Part shown: piece by piece, positions 6,737 through 14,766 of the stretch
How positions within the stretch are numbered: the stretch's first letter is position 1
Layout: every line of letters begins with the position of its first letter
Assembly: GCA_001800005.1 (NCBI GenBank)
Contig: MGUL01000174.1
Coordinates: 1 to 23,082 of the forward strand
DNA length: 23,082 nucleotides
Direction: 5' to 3'
From: Elusimicrobia bacterium RBG_16_66_12
GTDB lineage: Bacteria > Elusimicrobiota > Elusimicrobia > UBA1565 > UBA9628
Notes under the pieces: generated by a model
What the model was told of the DNA's origin: nothing
The model's database searches: none
Seen by the model: the letters and a program-made list of their open reading frames with translations, nothing else
Position numbers and translations under genes: made by a program

Positions 6737-7152
6737 TCCTCTACTGCAACACCGGCGGTCCGTCCAGCCGCACGCGCGTCGAGCACGTGGTTTCAAGCCT
6801 TCTCGGCGGGGACGGCCTGGCCCGCTGTCCACATCAGATACGATGGGGTCTCGACTTCGAGGGGCGCGATCCAATCACCGTGCTTCATGAGCTGCTGGCG
6901 AGCGAGGGTTTCGCGGATGCCGAAGCATTGCGCGAGACGGTTTCTGCGGTCGGCAAGCGCCTGATCTGCCGCCCGGACAAGGCGCCGCCTCTGGTGGTTT
7001 CATCGGCGCCCGCGATGGACGTCCTTTCTCAGGCGATGATGCTCGGCCTCTGCACGGCGACGCTCTACAACCCCAGCCGGCCCGTCCTCTGGACGCAGGC
7101 CAGCCTCACAAGGCGGCTGGAGCTGTTCGACCCGGAGGGCTTCTACTCATGA
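6733..7152 (+). CDS. Unknown protein between MoxR and VWA genes
   Basis: A 139-residue product with no recognised family. The start is taken as the ATG in the ATGA overlap with the MoxR stop; a longer frame from 6640 would run deep into the MoxR gene. The sequence is mixed alpha/beta in character, with no signal peptide, membrane segment or clustered cysteines (four scattered cysteines). It ends in a second ATGA overlap with the VWA gene. Its place, sandwiched and coupled between ATPase and VWA partner, suggests an adaptor or third subunit of that complex. This is context only. Confidence 0.7.
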   Translation: MILYCNTGGPSSRTRVEHVVSSLLGGDGLARCPHQIRWGLDFEGRDPITVLHELLASEGFADAEALRETVSAVGKRLICRPDKAPPLVVSSAPAMDVLSQAMMLGLCTATLYNPSRPVLWTQASLTRRLELFDPEGFYS

Positions 7153-8471
7153 ACGAAGAACGATTCCGGGCCATTGTCCGCGAGCTGATTGACGAGAACC
7201 CTCTCGCGATCCGGGCCGTGCTGAAGATCCTCGCCATCGAGTTTACCGACAGCGTGCCGACGCTGGCCGTGACCCGCGAAGAGCGGCCGCGGCTGCTCGT
7301 GAATCTGGCGTTCGTCGCGGCGCACTGCGCCAACGACGCGCAGGTCAAGGCCGTGATCTGTCATGAGTTCCTCCACGTCCTGCTGCGGCACACGGAAGGG
7401 GAGGGGCGAATCACCTTGAGCGAGCATCTGGCGGCCGATGCGGTCATCAACGCCATCATCCACCGCCAGCTCGGCCCCGAATACAGCGCGATGATGAGCG
7501 CATACTACGCGGACTCCGGCGGCCTCATGCGCCTGCTCAGGCCGCTGACTCAGGATGAGGAGCGTGCCCTGGGTCCCCATAAGGCCCGTTGCCAAGCGAC
7601 CCAATTAGTTCGCACCTGGCAGGCCTTGTACGAGGGGAAGCTGGTGGCCGACGACATCCGCGAGGTGGCCGAGCAGGCCTTCCGGGGCATGCCCCAAATC
7701 AGCCTGGGACAATTATTGGGCGATCATGACGGCCCCGATGCGCCGTTGTCTCCGGCCCTGCGGGAGGCGCTTGATGACTGCCTCAAAGCGATGAATGGCG
7801 CTGGGATCTGGCGCTCACCCAAGAGCCGCGGCACGGCCGCCCCGGCCTACGATGCGTTGTTCACGGCGAAGGATGAGGCGATGGCCCGCTGGCGGCGCTC
7901 GACGCTCGAGGTCCTCAAACGGCATCTCATCCCCGACCGGCGCGCGCCCGTCAGCGACATCCGGGAGACCTCTTATCGCCTGCCGGTCCTGAGCTCGAAG
8001 GACCGACGCGCCTTCATCCGCGCGCTTTGGGACCGTTTCCTGCCGGAGGCTACCTGGGAGACGGGCATACCACGAAGATCCGGTCTGGCCCAGGTTTATC
8101 TGGACGTGAGCGGTTCCATGAGCGCCGAGATGCCACAGCTCATCGCCCTGCTCAACCACTTGCGGCGCCACATCAAGGCGCCGTTCTGGGCCTTCAGCGA
8201 CCAGGTAGCGCCCGCCGTCATCGAGGGGGGGCAGCTCCGGACTCGGACCTCGGGAGGGACGAGCCTGGCCTGCGTGCTGGAGCATCTCGCTCAAACCAGG
8301 CCGCCGGCGGCGGTCGTCATCACCGACGGCTTCATCGAGGAGCTTCCGCCCGAGCTCGTGCGCAAGGCGGCCGGTGTGAAGCTCCACGCGATCGTGTCGC
8401 GCGACGGCAACCCGGCGCTTCTCGAGCGTGCTGGAATCTCATACACACAGTTGGACAGGAGGCCGTCATGA
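7149..8471 (+). CDS. Metallopeptidase-like plus VWA protein (DUF2201 type)
   Basis: A 440-residue protein. Residues about 1-150 hold a zinc-protease-like helix CHEFLHVLLRH (HEFLH at 72-76, His81), followed by HLAADAVINAII, the pattern of the DUF2201 N-terminal domain. The C-terminus is a VWA-like domain: the metal-ion site DVSGS at 319-323, GGTS about 55 residues later, and ITDGF at about 390. All three MIDAS elements are present. Proteins of this type are usually encoded next to MoxR-like AAA ATPases, as here. Whether the peptidase site is active is unknown. ATGA overlaps join it to the genes before and after. A second protein of the same type begins at 22196. Confidence 0.85.
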   Translation: MNEERFRAIVRELIDENPLAIRAVLKILAIEFTDSVPTLAVTREERPRLLVNLAFVAAHCANDAQVKAVICHEFLHVLLRHTEGEGRITLSEHLAADAVINAIIHRQLGPEYSAMMSAYYADSGGLMRLLRPLTQDEERALGPHKARCQATQLVRTWQALYEGKLVADDIREVAEQAFRGMPQISLGQLLGDHDGPDAPLSPALREALDDCLKAMNGAGIWRSPKSRGTAAPAYDALFTAKDEAMARWRRSTLEVLKRHLIPDRRAPVSDIRETSYRLPVLSSKDRRAFIRALWDRFLPEATWETGIPRRSGLAQVYLDVSGSMSAEMPQLIALLNHLRRHIKAPFWAFSDQVAPAVIEGGQLRTRTSGGTSLACVLEHLAQTRPPAAVVITDGFIEELPPELVRKAAGVKLHAIVSRDGNPALLERAGISYTQLDRRPS

Positions 8472-9544
8472 TCAGACTCAGCGAGATGGTGTTGCCGGGG
8501 CATCCGGACAAGTTCTGCGATCAGATAGCGGACGCCATCGTGGCGGCCTGCCATCAGGTCGACGAGGACGCCTACTGCCAGGTCGAAGTCTCGGTCTGGT
8601 CCGATCAGGTCTGGCTCAGCGGCGGCATCGTCACGCGTCACCCGCTGAAGCGGAGCCTTAAGGATATCGTCGTGGCCACGGGCATCGAGATCGGCTATGC
8701 GGGCGGCAACTGGGTGGACGCCGCGCGCTACAAGGTGTCGAACACCGTCTGCCAGGACATCGGCGACCCGACCATCTGGTCGCACAAGGTGAACGACCAG
8801 GCGATCGTGATCGGCTACGCCGGCTACGACCCCAAGACGCGCTACCTGCCGCCCGAGCACTTTCTGGCCCACACCTTCCGTGAAGCGCTGGCGCGGTCAT
8901 GCCGGGACGGCCTTCTGGCAGGCCATGGCCCTGACGGCAAGCTTCTTGTGCGCCTGCGCGAGGACGCGGCGGGTTGGAGCCTGGAGCATGTACTGGTCAC
9001 GCTCCAGCAGAAGCAGGCGGCGACGTTCGTTGAGGTCTGCGGCGGCATCGACGCCACGCTGCGGGCAGCCTACACGACGCTCCAGGAACAAGACGCGCGT
9101 TGGCTCCACCCATGGGCGGAGGTCGAGCTATCGCTCAACCCAAATGGCCCGCTCATCAACGGCGGCAGCGACGGCGACAACGGTCAGACCGGCCGCAAGC
9201 TTGTCGTGGACTACTACGGCCCGCGCGTGCCACTGGGTGGGGGAGCCCTCAGTGGCAAGCATCTGACCCACATCGACCGGATCGCGGCCTATTCTGCCCG
9301 GCATGCTGCCGTGCGCGCCGTCGCGTCGGGAGCCACGGAGTGCTTCGTCCGCTTGTCCTATGCGCCGAACGTGCCGGCCGCGCTGGACGTCGACTATCAG
9401 ATGATCGGCCGCGGCCGCGCCGAGCCGCGCGAGTTCTTCGATCACGAGCAGATGAGGGTACGCTACCCGGCCAGCGCAATCTGCCGGTTGTTAGGGGAGG
9501 GAGGCCATTTTTATGCGAATGACTTGCCATGGAACGCAACCTGA
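8468..9544 (+). CDS. metK: Divergent S-adenosylmethionine synthetase (MetK-like)
   Basis: A 358-residue relative of methionine adenosyltransferase, which makes SAM from ATP and methionine. GHPDKFCDQIADA (11-23), NDQAIVIGYAGYDP, HGPDGKLLVRL, GDNGQTGRKLVVDYYG and GGGALSGKHLTHIDR (from about 257) follow the MetK order, and GHF...PW near the C-terminus is retained, so it is nearly full length (usual about 385-400). Compared from memory with E. coli MetK, the GKDPxKVD segment reads GKHLTHID: two charged positions, including the Lys of PxK, become His. The fold should be conserved; activity is uncertain. Start: ATG in an ATGA overlap. Its place inside a MoxR/VWA operon, away from methionine genes, is unusual and suggests a specialised SAM supply or a SAM-like product. 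Confidence 0.85.
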   Translation: MIRLSEMVLPGHPDKFCDQIADAIVAACHQVDEDAYCQVEVSVWSDQVWLSGGIVTRHPLKRSLKDIVVATGIEIGYAGGNWVDAARYKVSNTVCQDIGDPTIWSHKVNDQAIVIGYAGYDPKTRYLPPEHFLAHTFREALARSCRDGLLAGHGPDGKLLVRLREDAAGWSLEHVLVTLQQKQAATFVEVCGGIDATLRAAYTTLQEQDARWLHPWAEVELSLNPNGPLINGGSDGDNGQTGRKLVVDYYGPRVPLGGGALSGKHLTHIDRIAAYSARHAAVRAVASGATECFVRLSYAPNVPAALDVDYQMIGRGRAEPREFFDHEQMRVRYPASAICRLLGEGGHFYANDLPWNAT

Positions 9545-9576
9545 GGCGGCGGATGCCGTTTACTGAAGGAATCAAT

Positions 9577-10182
9577 ATGATGACCACTCCAGGGCAGGGA
9601 GGCGGCCGGGCCCCGCGGTCGAGCAAGCTGCGGCACTACTGCTTTGTCCGTGATCAGGCGGAGCGGGCCATGCGTGAGGTCGTCCGGGGATATGCCCGAA
9701 CCCGGAAACAGGCGCCGCAGCTGCGATACCAGAACAGTGATGGGCTTCAGCGCACCGTGCCCCTGCGCTTTGAGGACTTCGCCGATCTTGTCGACTCCCT
9801 CCGCGCAGAAAGCATCCTTTCGGTCTTCCGGAGTGCCGGCCAAACGCTCGGTCACCTGGCCCTGAATCTGGCCGAATCAAGCCGTGAAGCGCGCGAGGCT
9901 GAACGGAAACGCTGGCCCGCCGCCGTGATCGATGCTCTCAGTTGGGTCCAGCCCAAGTTGATCATCATCGTTCAGGATCATGTCGGGAACCTGATCGCAC
10001 CCAGGCCCGCGGGGGCCGAGGATGCCCTGGTCGTCGTCGCCATCAATCAGGTCAAAGCGGTCGCGGTTGTCGTGCCTCGGGTCCGATTTCGCATTCAGGA
10101 GGCGCAAGTTTACGAGTCGACGGGCGGGGATCGTGTCATCGGGGGGGCCTTCGCCAAGTTCTACTCGCCTCCCATGGGGTAG
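9577..10182 (+). CDS. Unknown protein
   Basis: A 201-residue product of no recognised family. The ATG at 9577 is chosen because GAAGGA lies six bases upstream; an in-frame ATG at 9529 would overlap the MetK gene and has no such site. The N-terminal half is helical and charged (SREAREAERKRWPAAVIDAL at about 111-130). The C-terminal half is rich in beta-branched residues (PKLIIIVQDHVG, LVVVAINQVKAVAVVVPRV), suggesting a small alpha/beta domain. No signal peptide is seen. It follows metK by 32 bases and shares its transcription unit. Confidence 0.65.
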   Translation: MMTTPGQGGGRAPRSSKLRHYCFVRDQAERAMREVVRGYARTRKQAPQLRYQNSDGLQRTVPLRFEDFADLVDSLRAESILSVFRSAGQTLGHLALNLAESSREAREAERKRWPAAVIDALSWVQPKLIIIVQDHVGNLIAPRPAGAEDALVVVAINQVKAVAVVVPRVRFRIQEAQVYESTGGDRVIGGAFAKFYSPPMG

Positions 10183-10198
10183 GTTGTGAAGAGTGTCT

Positions 10199-11326
10199 AT
10201 GTCAAAGACGATTGAGAAGATCATTGTCGCGAACAGCCAGATCGATCTGGTCCTTACTGACCAATTCCTGGCCTATCTGCGCGAATATCTCATCCCGTCG
10301 AAGGTCGTGGACCTTGGCACGTTGCACAGGGCGCCCCACAAGGCGCTGCCTTGGTTGATTTCGACATATAGGAAAGTTAGATCCTCATTCATCGGCGTGA
10401 TCATCTCCGAAACGACCCAGCAGAACATCGTGTTCGTATTCAGAAAGACCGGAGTCAGGCGCTACGAGTTAAATCTCATCACCCTTGATACCCAGGCCGA
10501 CCTGCAGACACTAAAACCGGACGATTACTTAATCAGGATGTCGGACAAGACTAGGTCGTTCAATGGGAGGCTTGCCTATGAGATCGGCCCCGACATCTAT
10601 GCCCTGCCTACCTCGTTCGAGGGCGGCGACCCCTACGGCCTGATCCAGGCTCATCTGGTCAGAGACATCGTTGTTCACAGAGGCGAGTTCGCGCCCGGCT
10701 GGTGCGGCACGTTCCATACGGCCGATGATGCTGTCTTCTGTGCGGCCGAGGTGGAGCCATCGGGAACCTTTCACATCGACTGCGCCCTCTGGATGTCAGG
10801 CGCCGTGTTCCAGACCGTGAGGGTCAGAGAAGACGATGAGACGCGGAAAGATCCCGCTTATGTCAAGACCATGCGCGGCGTGATGCGAGAATTCGACCAG
10901 TTTGCGGTCGATTTAGAGCATGCGCAGAAGTTCATCAACGACCTCACTGCGGCTTGGCGCGCGATCCGGGAATTGGAGAGCGCGTATCACGTGGGCGAGA
11001 TGGGAGACTGGGACTCGGTGATGAACCATGCCAAGACGAGGTATCCAGCGATTGCAGTCACAGGCTGGGTCGGCTCCGGATCCGAGTGCGCCATGACGAA
11101 ATACGGCCGTGACTGGTGGCGCATGATCGTCTACTGGAGGCTCTATCATCTGATGGGATATCTATTGAGCCCGTGCCTGCCGATGAAGGTGGCCTGGAAG
11201 ATCGACCAATACGTTCTGCGCCGCAGGTGCCTTCTGGAGTTTTACGACACATGGACGTTTAGGCTGCGGATCATCTTCTACGGCAGGTGGGCAGACCTGT
11301 GCTACGGAAAGGAGCCTGCGCGATGA
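10199..11326 (+). CDS. Unknown protein
   Basis: A 375-residue product with no recognised family. The ATG at 10199 is preferred; a GTG two codons earlier is also possible. The middle has beta-rich segments (SFIGVIISETTQQNIVFVF). The last 100 residues are very rich in Trp, Tyr and Arg (DWWRMIVYWRLYHLMGYLL), which could form a membrane-associated or tightly packed helical region. The G+C of this gene is close to one half, visibly lower than in the genes before it, which hints at a separate origin. It overlaps the next gene by four bases (ATGA). Confidence 0.65.
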   Translation: MSKTIEKIIVANSQIDLVLTDQFLAYLREYLIPSKVVDLGTLHRAPHKALPWLISTYRKVRSSFIGVIISETTQQNIVFVFRKTGVRRYELNLITLDTQADLQTLKPDDYLIRMSDKTRSFNGRLAYEIGPDIYALPTSFEGGDPYGLIQAHLVRDIVVHRGEFAPGWCGTFHTADDAVFCAAEVEPSGTFHIDCALWMSGAVFQTVRVREDDETRKDPAYVKTMRGVMREFDQFAVDLEHAQKFINDLTAAWRAIRELESAYHVGEMGDWDSVMNHAKTRYPAIAVTGWVGSGSECAMTKYGRDWWRMIVYWRLYHLMGYLLSPCLPMKVAWKIDQYVLRRRCLLEFYDTWTFRLRIIFYGRWADLCYGKEPAR

Positions 11327-11709
11327 CCAATACCGAAAGGTCGATGTTCTCCTGGGCGGCTCACCTGCGGTCTGTTCTGGTCATGAGTATGCCCATGGTG
11401 TTTCTCAGGTTGCTGGCCTTGATATTCGAGTTCGACAACGGACCGCTGGAGAACTGGTGGTTCGGGCGTCACATGGGTTATCCGTGGTCTGAGTGCGTCA
11501 AGCATCATCGGCGGCAGCTTGTTCGCACGGAGGGCGTGAGGCTTCCAGCGCGGTTCGTGGCGAAACTGGCGCTCATGACCATCGGGCCGCTGATCGAAAT
11601 CGCCGATCTTCTGAGCATCGCTGTCCTTGACTGGGGCCACTGTCGGGAAGCACGCGCGCTCTTGGTCTCATGGGGCCGTGCCGGGGCCTTCCGTGGAGTG
11701 CCGGAGTGA
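11323..11709 (+). CDS. Small unknown protein, possible membrane association
   Basis: A 128-residue product. The ATG at 11323 lies in an ATGA overlap and has AAAGGAG about nine bases upstream. Two hydrophobic stretches, VLVMSMPMVFLRLLALIF (about 18-35) and LALMTIGPLIEIADLLSIAVL (about 84-104), could be membrane helices or amphipathic helices. Between them lies a Trp/His-rich segment (NWWFGRHMGYPW). Like the preceding protein it is aromatic and basic, and the two may act together. No family is recognised. Confidence 0.6.
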   Translation: MTNTERSMFSWAAHLRSVLVMSMPMVFLRLLALIFEFDNGPLENWWFGRHMGYPWSECVKHHRRQLVRTEGVRLPARFVAKLALMTIGPLIEIADLLSIAVLDWGHCREARALLVSWGRAGAFRGVPE

Positions 11710-11714
11710 GATAC

Positions 11715-12623
11715 ATGATGATTCCTAAACTGCCGCATATCGACTTCCGCGGTCTGACCGAGGGCTACTGGTTCTGTCTTGACTGCATCCAGCTCGCAAT
11801 AGAGAAGAAGATCGGCTGGCTCCAGATTCCCCACAGCCGACGAGGGGCGTCGAGATGCCCGAATCACCATGAGAGCCAGGTGATCTTCTTTAAGCGAATG
11901 CTCTTGAGCACGCCGGTGCATTCCTTCGTCTGCGGCAAGTGCGGTCTCACCTCGGCAGCCGATGTCGAGGTCTCCGGCAAGATCGCCCGATACTGCTACA
12001 TGTGCGCGGCCGCCGATCTCCTGGTAATCAAGGCGAGCGTCCGCGTGACCCGCATGTACCGCGCTCGCTATCGGAGTGCTCGGGCTCAATTCAGGCGGGA
12101 CTTCGACCGTTTGGCGCGTTCCTTGCCGCGTGGGCACGATTGGGGGGAGGAAGAGCGCCTGAGGGAGCGCTTTTCGAGTCTTGTGGATCAGCGAGCTCCC
12201 AAGAGAGGTAAGGTCTTCGACTTCATCGATAGCCAAATCGCACATGGTGGTCCGTGCCGCCGGTTGCTGGCCGGCTACATAAGATCGTCTTTCTATTCGC
12301 TTCGGGAACCCCAGTACAGAAGGATGACATCCGCGCTTGATGCCGCTGTGGACGGCTCCGAGCAAAATCTAAAGTGGCGCCGCCGATTGCTGGATTTCTC
12401 CAAGGCATTGCTTCATTCCGCCATCAGGTGGGGTTGTGTGCCCCTGGTCCTGCCTACCCTTCTCAAAGTGATTCGAAAGACAAAACTGTATATCAAGCGG
12501 GAACGGGCAAGGCCCTCCCCCGACTCATATGTGTTGAAGCTGACCGTAAGAGCGGTGGCTGATCTTGAACGCGAACTGCGGCACGAACAAGGAGTTTCCC
12601 ATGGTCGTCCAAATCGACATTGA
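11715..12623 (+). CDS. Zinc-knuckle protein, unknown function
   Basis: A 302-residue product whose first 100 residues carry eight spaced metal ligands: C21-x2-C24, C48-x2-H51, C73-x2-C76 and C94-x2-C97. This pattern suggests two zinc ribbons or one treble-clef pair. The rest is strongly basic and helical (RMYRARYRSARAQFRRDF), typical of a nucleic-acid-binding protein. The ATG pair at 11715/11718 follows GGAG by about eight bases; an upstream in-frame ATG at 11670 would overlap the previous gene. Its end overlaps the next gene by 23 bases. No known family is recognised; nucleic-acid binding is inferred. Confidence 0.65.
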   Translation: MMIPKLPHIDFRGLTEGYWFCLDCIQLAIEKKIGWLQIPHSRRGASRCPNHHESQVIFFKRMLLSTPVHSFVCGKCGLTSAADVEVSGKIARYCYMCAAADLLVIKASVRVTRMYRARYRSARAQFRRDFDRLARSLPRGHDWGEEERLRERFSSLVDQRAPKRGKVFDFIDSQIAHGGPCRRLLAGYIRSSFYSLREPQYRRMTSALDAAVDGSEQNLKWRRRLLDFSKALLHSAIRWGCVPLVLPTLLKVIRKTKLYIKRERARPSPDSYVLKLTVRAVADLERELRHEQGVSHGRPNRH

Positions 12624-13254
12624 CGGCACCATTGACGCAGCACCCGAGTTCTTTCGGTGGCTGAGCGTTGCGCTCAAGCGCGACGGGCACAGGGTTCTGG
12701 TCGTCACCTCCCGGACGACGTCTCCGGAAAACGTGAAGGCCACGGCGGCTGAGTTAAAGGAGCTTGGGGTCGTCTATGACGTGCTCTTCTTAAGTCCCGA
12801 GCTCGACGATCTGGATGCCCGCCGTTTGCCCCCGGGCCTCCATCCGGCCCATCGGCTTTACATTTCAAAACTGTTTGCCGCTGAAGATCATGGGACGGAG
12901 GTCTTGTTCGATGACTGCGGGATCACGGCCGACCTCTTCCAGCGGTATCTGCCCAAGGTCAAGATCTTTAGGCCGCTCAAAGGGCGTGCGGTCTCTCCGG
13001 AGAATGACCTGTCGCAGTTCGGTGTCAGCCAGGCCCAGTTCTCCGAGGCGCTCCAAATGTTTCTTGATGACCGCGCCGTTAGGCCCAGAAAGCTGCGCGA
13101 ACGCTTCGGTGACGCCATGGGGACCAATCTTCTGAGCCTATCCGAGATAAAGGACTTTATCTCCAAGTCTGGCGACCGGTGGGTGGTGGACGTCGAGCGG
13201 ATCAAGGAATATCTGGCTCGGCACGAGCGGAAACCGGGCCTTGACCGTGGCTGA
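12601..13254 (+). CDS. HAD-superfamily hydrolase with C-terminal extension
   Basis: A 217-residue protein. HAD motif I is DIDGT (6-10; nucleophile Asp6, acid/base Asp8), motif II is VVTSRT (34-39), motif III is the Lys of YISKL (Lys90) and motif IV is LFDDCG (102-107). All catalytic positions are present. The cap is small, so a phosphatase of the C0 or small C2 type acting on a protein or bulky substrate is possible. Residues about 150-217 form an unassigned helical tail. The ATG at 12601 has AAGGAG six bases upstream, inside the end of the preceding gene. It is the last gene before the internal promoter of the sigma factor. Confidence 0.75.
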   Translation: MVVQIDIDGTIDAAPEFFRWLSVALKRDGHRVLVVTSRTTSPENVKATAAELKELGVVYDVLFLSPELDDLDARRLPPGLHPAHRLYISKLFAAEDHGTEVLFDDCGITADLFQRYLPKVKIFRPLKGRAVSPENDLSQFGVSQAQFSEALQMFLDDRAVRPRKLRERFGDAMGTNLLSLSEIKDFISKSGDRWVVDVERIKEYLARHERKPGLDRG

Positions 13255-13269
13255 TAGCGGGGTTATATA
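13241..13269 (+). promoter_or_regulatory. Promoter for the sigma factor and CHAT genes
   Basis: TTGACC (13241-13246), a 17-base spacer and TATATA (13264-13269) lie across the end of the HAD gene. The predicted start is about 13276, only a few bases before the ATG at 13279. The mRNA would be leaderless or nearly so, while transcripts from upstream would keep the GAGGGAG site at 13271-13277. Confidence 0.65.
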
Positions 13270-13278
13270 AGAGGGAGC

Positions 13279-14766
13279 ATGCCTAAGGATGATGCCAAGA
13301 CGAAGTACTATCAGGAACTCAACCTCCGAGGCGGGGAGCTGTCTGTCCGCTACCAGAAGGCGGCGAAAGCGGGTAAACCCAGGACAGAAACCGAGCCGAT
13401 AGCCGACGAGATTTTCGAGGTCGTCACGGCGCTGGCGTTCGCACTGTTGGGCGACAAGGTCCGCAGGTCGCGGCAGAGCCTTTCGGGTGTGCCGTCCAAC
13501 ATGGATGAGAACGATCTGCTCCAGGATCTCCAATGCAAGATCTTCTCTGAGCTTGAGGCGGGCAAATACACGGACGAGGGACATTTCAAAGCCTGGGTCC
13601 TGACCATCGCCAACAACATCTTCCTCGACTCGCTCAATTACAAGAAGTCGAAGAAGGAGCGGCCCGACGCTAAGAAAGACGCCGAGGAACCTGCCGATGC
13701 TGACTCCCTCGCCAGGCGCGGTGAGAGTACAGCCAAACACCTTGTCGAGTCCCTGGAAGCGATGGTGGGGCACGAGCCGGGGGTGCGAGAAGATTCGGAG
13801 GGCAGTCTCTGCGACCGGGAGGTCCTCAATCTCATCCTGGAGGGCTTGCGTTCAGTCGGCCCGCGCCCCGGTGTCGAGGTCTGGACCGCGCGCGCTTTCC
13901 TGGGTAAGGACGAGGATGAGCTCCTTGAGCTCTATGGGCTCAAGCCGGACACCAGCACGAGTCACTTTCGCCGGATCTCGCTCGATATCCTGGCTTACAT
14001 CAACCAGCATGAGGGCTACAAGGACGTCTCGCTCAAGGGCCTGAGACAAGTCGTCGCACAGCCGTTGTTGGAGGAGCGGGATCTGGCCCTCATCGCCGAC
14101 GAGCGTCAGCGCGAGGCCCTGCGCCTCTCGGTCCTGCCGGAGATGACCATCTCTCGGATGGGTGAGCTGATGGGGCTGAGTGCCACGGCGACGAAAAAGA
14201 CGCTTCAGGCCGCGATCGTCGCACTCTCCCAGGCCAAGGTCCGCCGGGCCGTGGTCGCCGTGCCAAGCGCTGATGGTCCCGGCCTCGACGCCTGGCTCTG
14301 GAGCGAAGTGGGCGGGATGCTAGCTGCCTATCCCGAGCCCCTCGCTCAGGTGCGCGGAGGTCCGGAGCCTTCCGCCGCGGATGGCGAGTTGGCCGCTCTC
14401 TGCCAGGTGGCGATCATGCTGGCCTATTCCTGCGATGGCATCGAGCCGCCCAAGGGATTTGGCGAACTGACGGGGCCGCGCATCCAGAAGGACGGCCTCG
14501 ATGCCACGGCCCATGCCCTCGGCCTGCAGCGGCCGGCGCTGATCCGCATCCTGGCCGGCAGCGTCGGGCCCGAACAGCTGGATTCAGCTCTTCTTGGGAA
14601 GTTGGCTTCCCATTTCGGCATGGAACCGATAAAGGTGGCGGCGGCCCTTCGTATCGGGACGTGCGCCGCTCCCGGCGGGCGCACTCGCGGGCTGACTCCC
14701 AGGGAGCGCGAGCAGTATGTGGCGAGCGTACGCCGCAGAGTTATGAACCGGATACGCCAGCCTTGA
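13279..14766 (+). CDS. ECF-like sigma factor with long C-terminal extension
   Basis: A 495-residue protein, more than twice the usual ECF length. Residues about 45-125 resemble sigma region 2: MDENDLLQDLQCKIF matches the DLxQE-type helix, and HFKAWVLTIANNIFLDSLN matches the -10-recognition segment FRAWLYRIARNLALDHLRR. A charged linker follows. Residues about 178-242 look like region 4 (ELLELYGLKPDTSTSHFRRI), and MTISRMGELMGLSATATKK (about 293-311) is another helix-turn-helix. The last 180 residues are unassigned and may be a sensor or an anti-sigma-like module. Its stop overlaps the start of the CHAT gene (TTGA), so the two are made together. It probably directs RNA polymerase to a small regulon, perhaps including this operon. 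Confidence 0.75.
   Translation: MPKDDAKTKYYQELNLRGGELSVRYQKAAKAGKPRTETEPIADEIFEVVTALAFALLGDKVRRSRQSLSGVPSNMDENDLLQDLQCKIFSELEAGKYTDEGHFKAWVLTIANNIFLDSLNYKKSKKERPDAKKDAEEPADADSLARRGESTAKHLVESLEAMVGHEPGVREDSEGSLCDREVLNLILEGLRSVGPRPGVEVWTARAFLGKDEDELLELYGLKPDTSTSHFRRISLDILAYINQHEGYKDVSLKGLRQVVAQPLLEERDLALIADERQREALRLSVLPEMTISRMGELMGLSATATKKTLQAAIVALSQAKVRRAVVAVPSADGPGLDAWLWSEVGGMLAAYPEPLAQVRGGPEPSAADGELAALCQVAIMLAYSCDGIEPPKGFGELTGPRIQKDGLDATAHALGLQRPALIRILAGSVGPEQLDSALLGKLASHFGMEPIKVAAALRIGTCAAPGGRTRGLTPREREQYVASVRRRVMNRIRQP

Noticed and set aside
8027..8467. Longer N-terminal extension of the MetK frame
   Set aside because: It would overlap the VWA domain coding region completely; the ATG at 8468 starts right at the conserved MetK N-terminus in an ATGA overlap.
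9529..9576. ATG at 9529 as the start of the gene after metK
   Set aside because: It lies inside the end of metK with no ribosome binding site, whereas the ATG at 9577 has GAAGGA at a proper distance.
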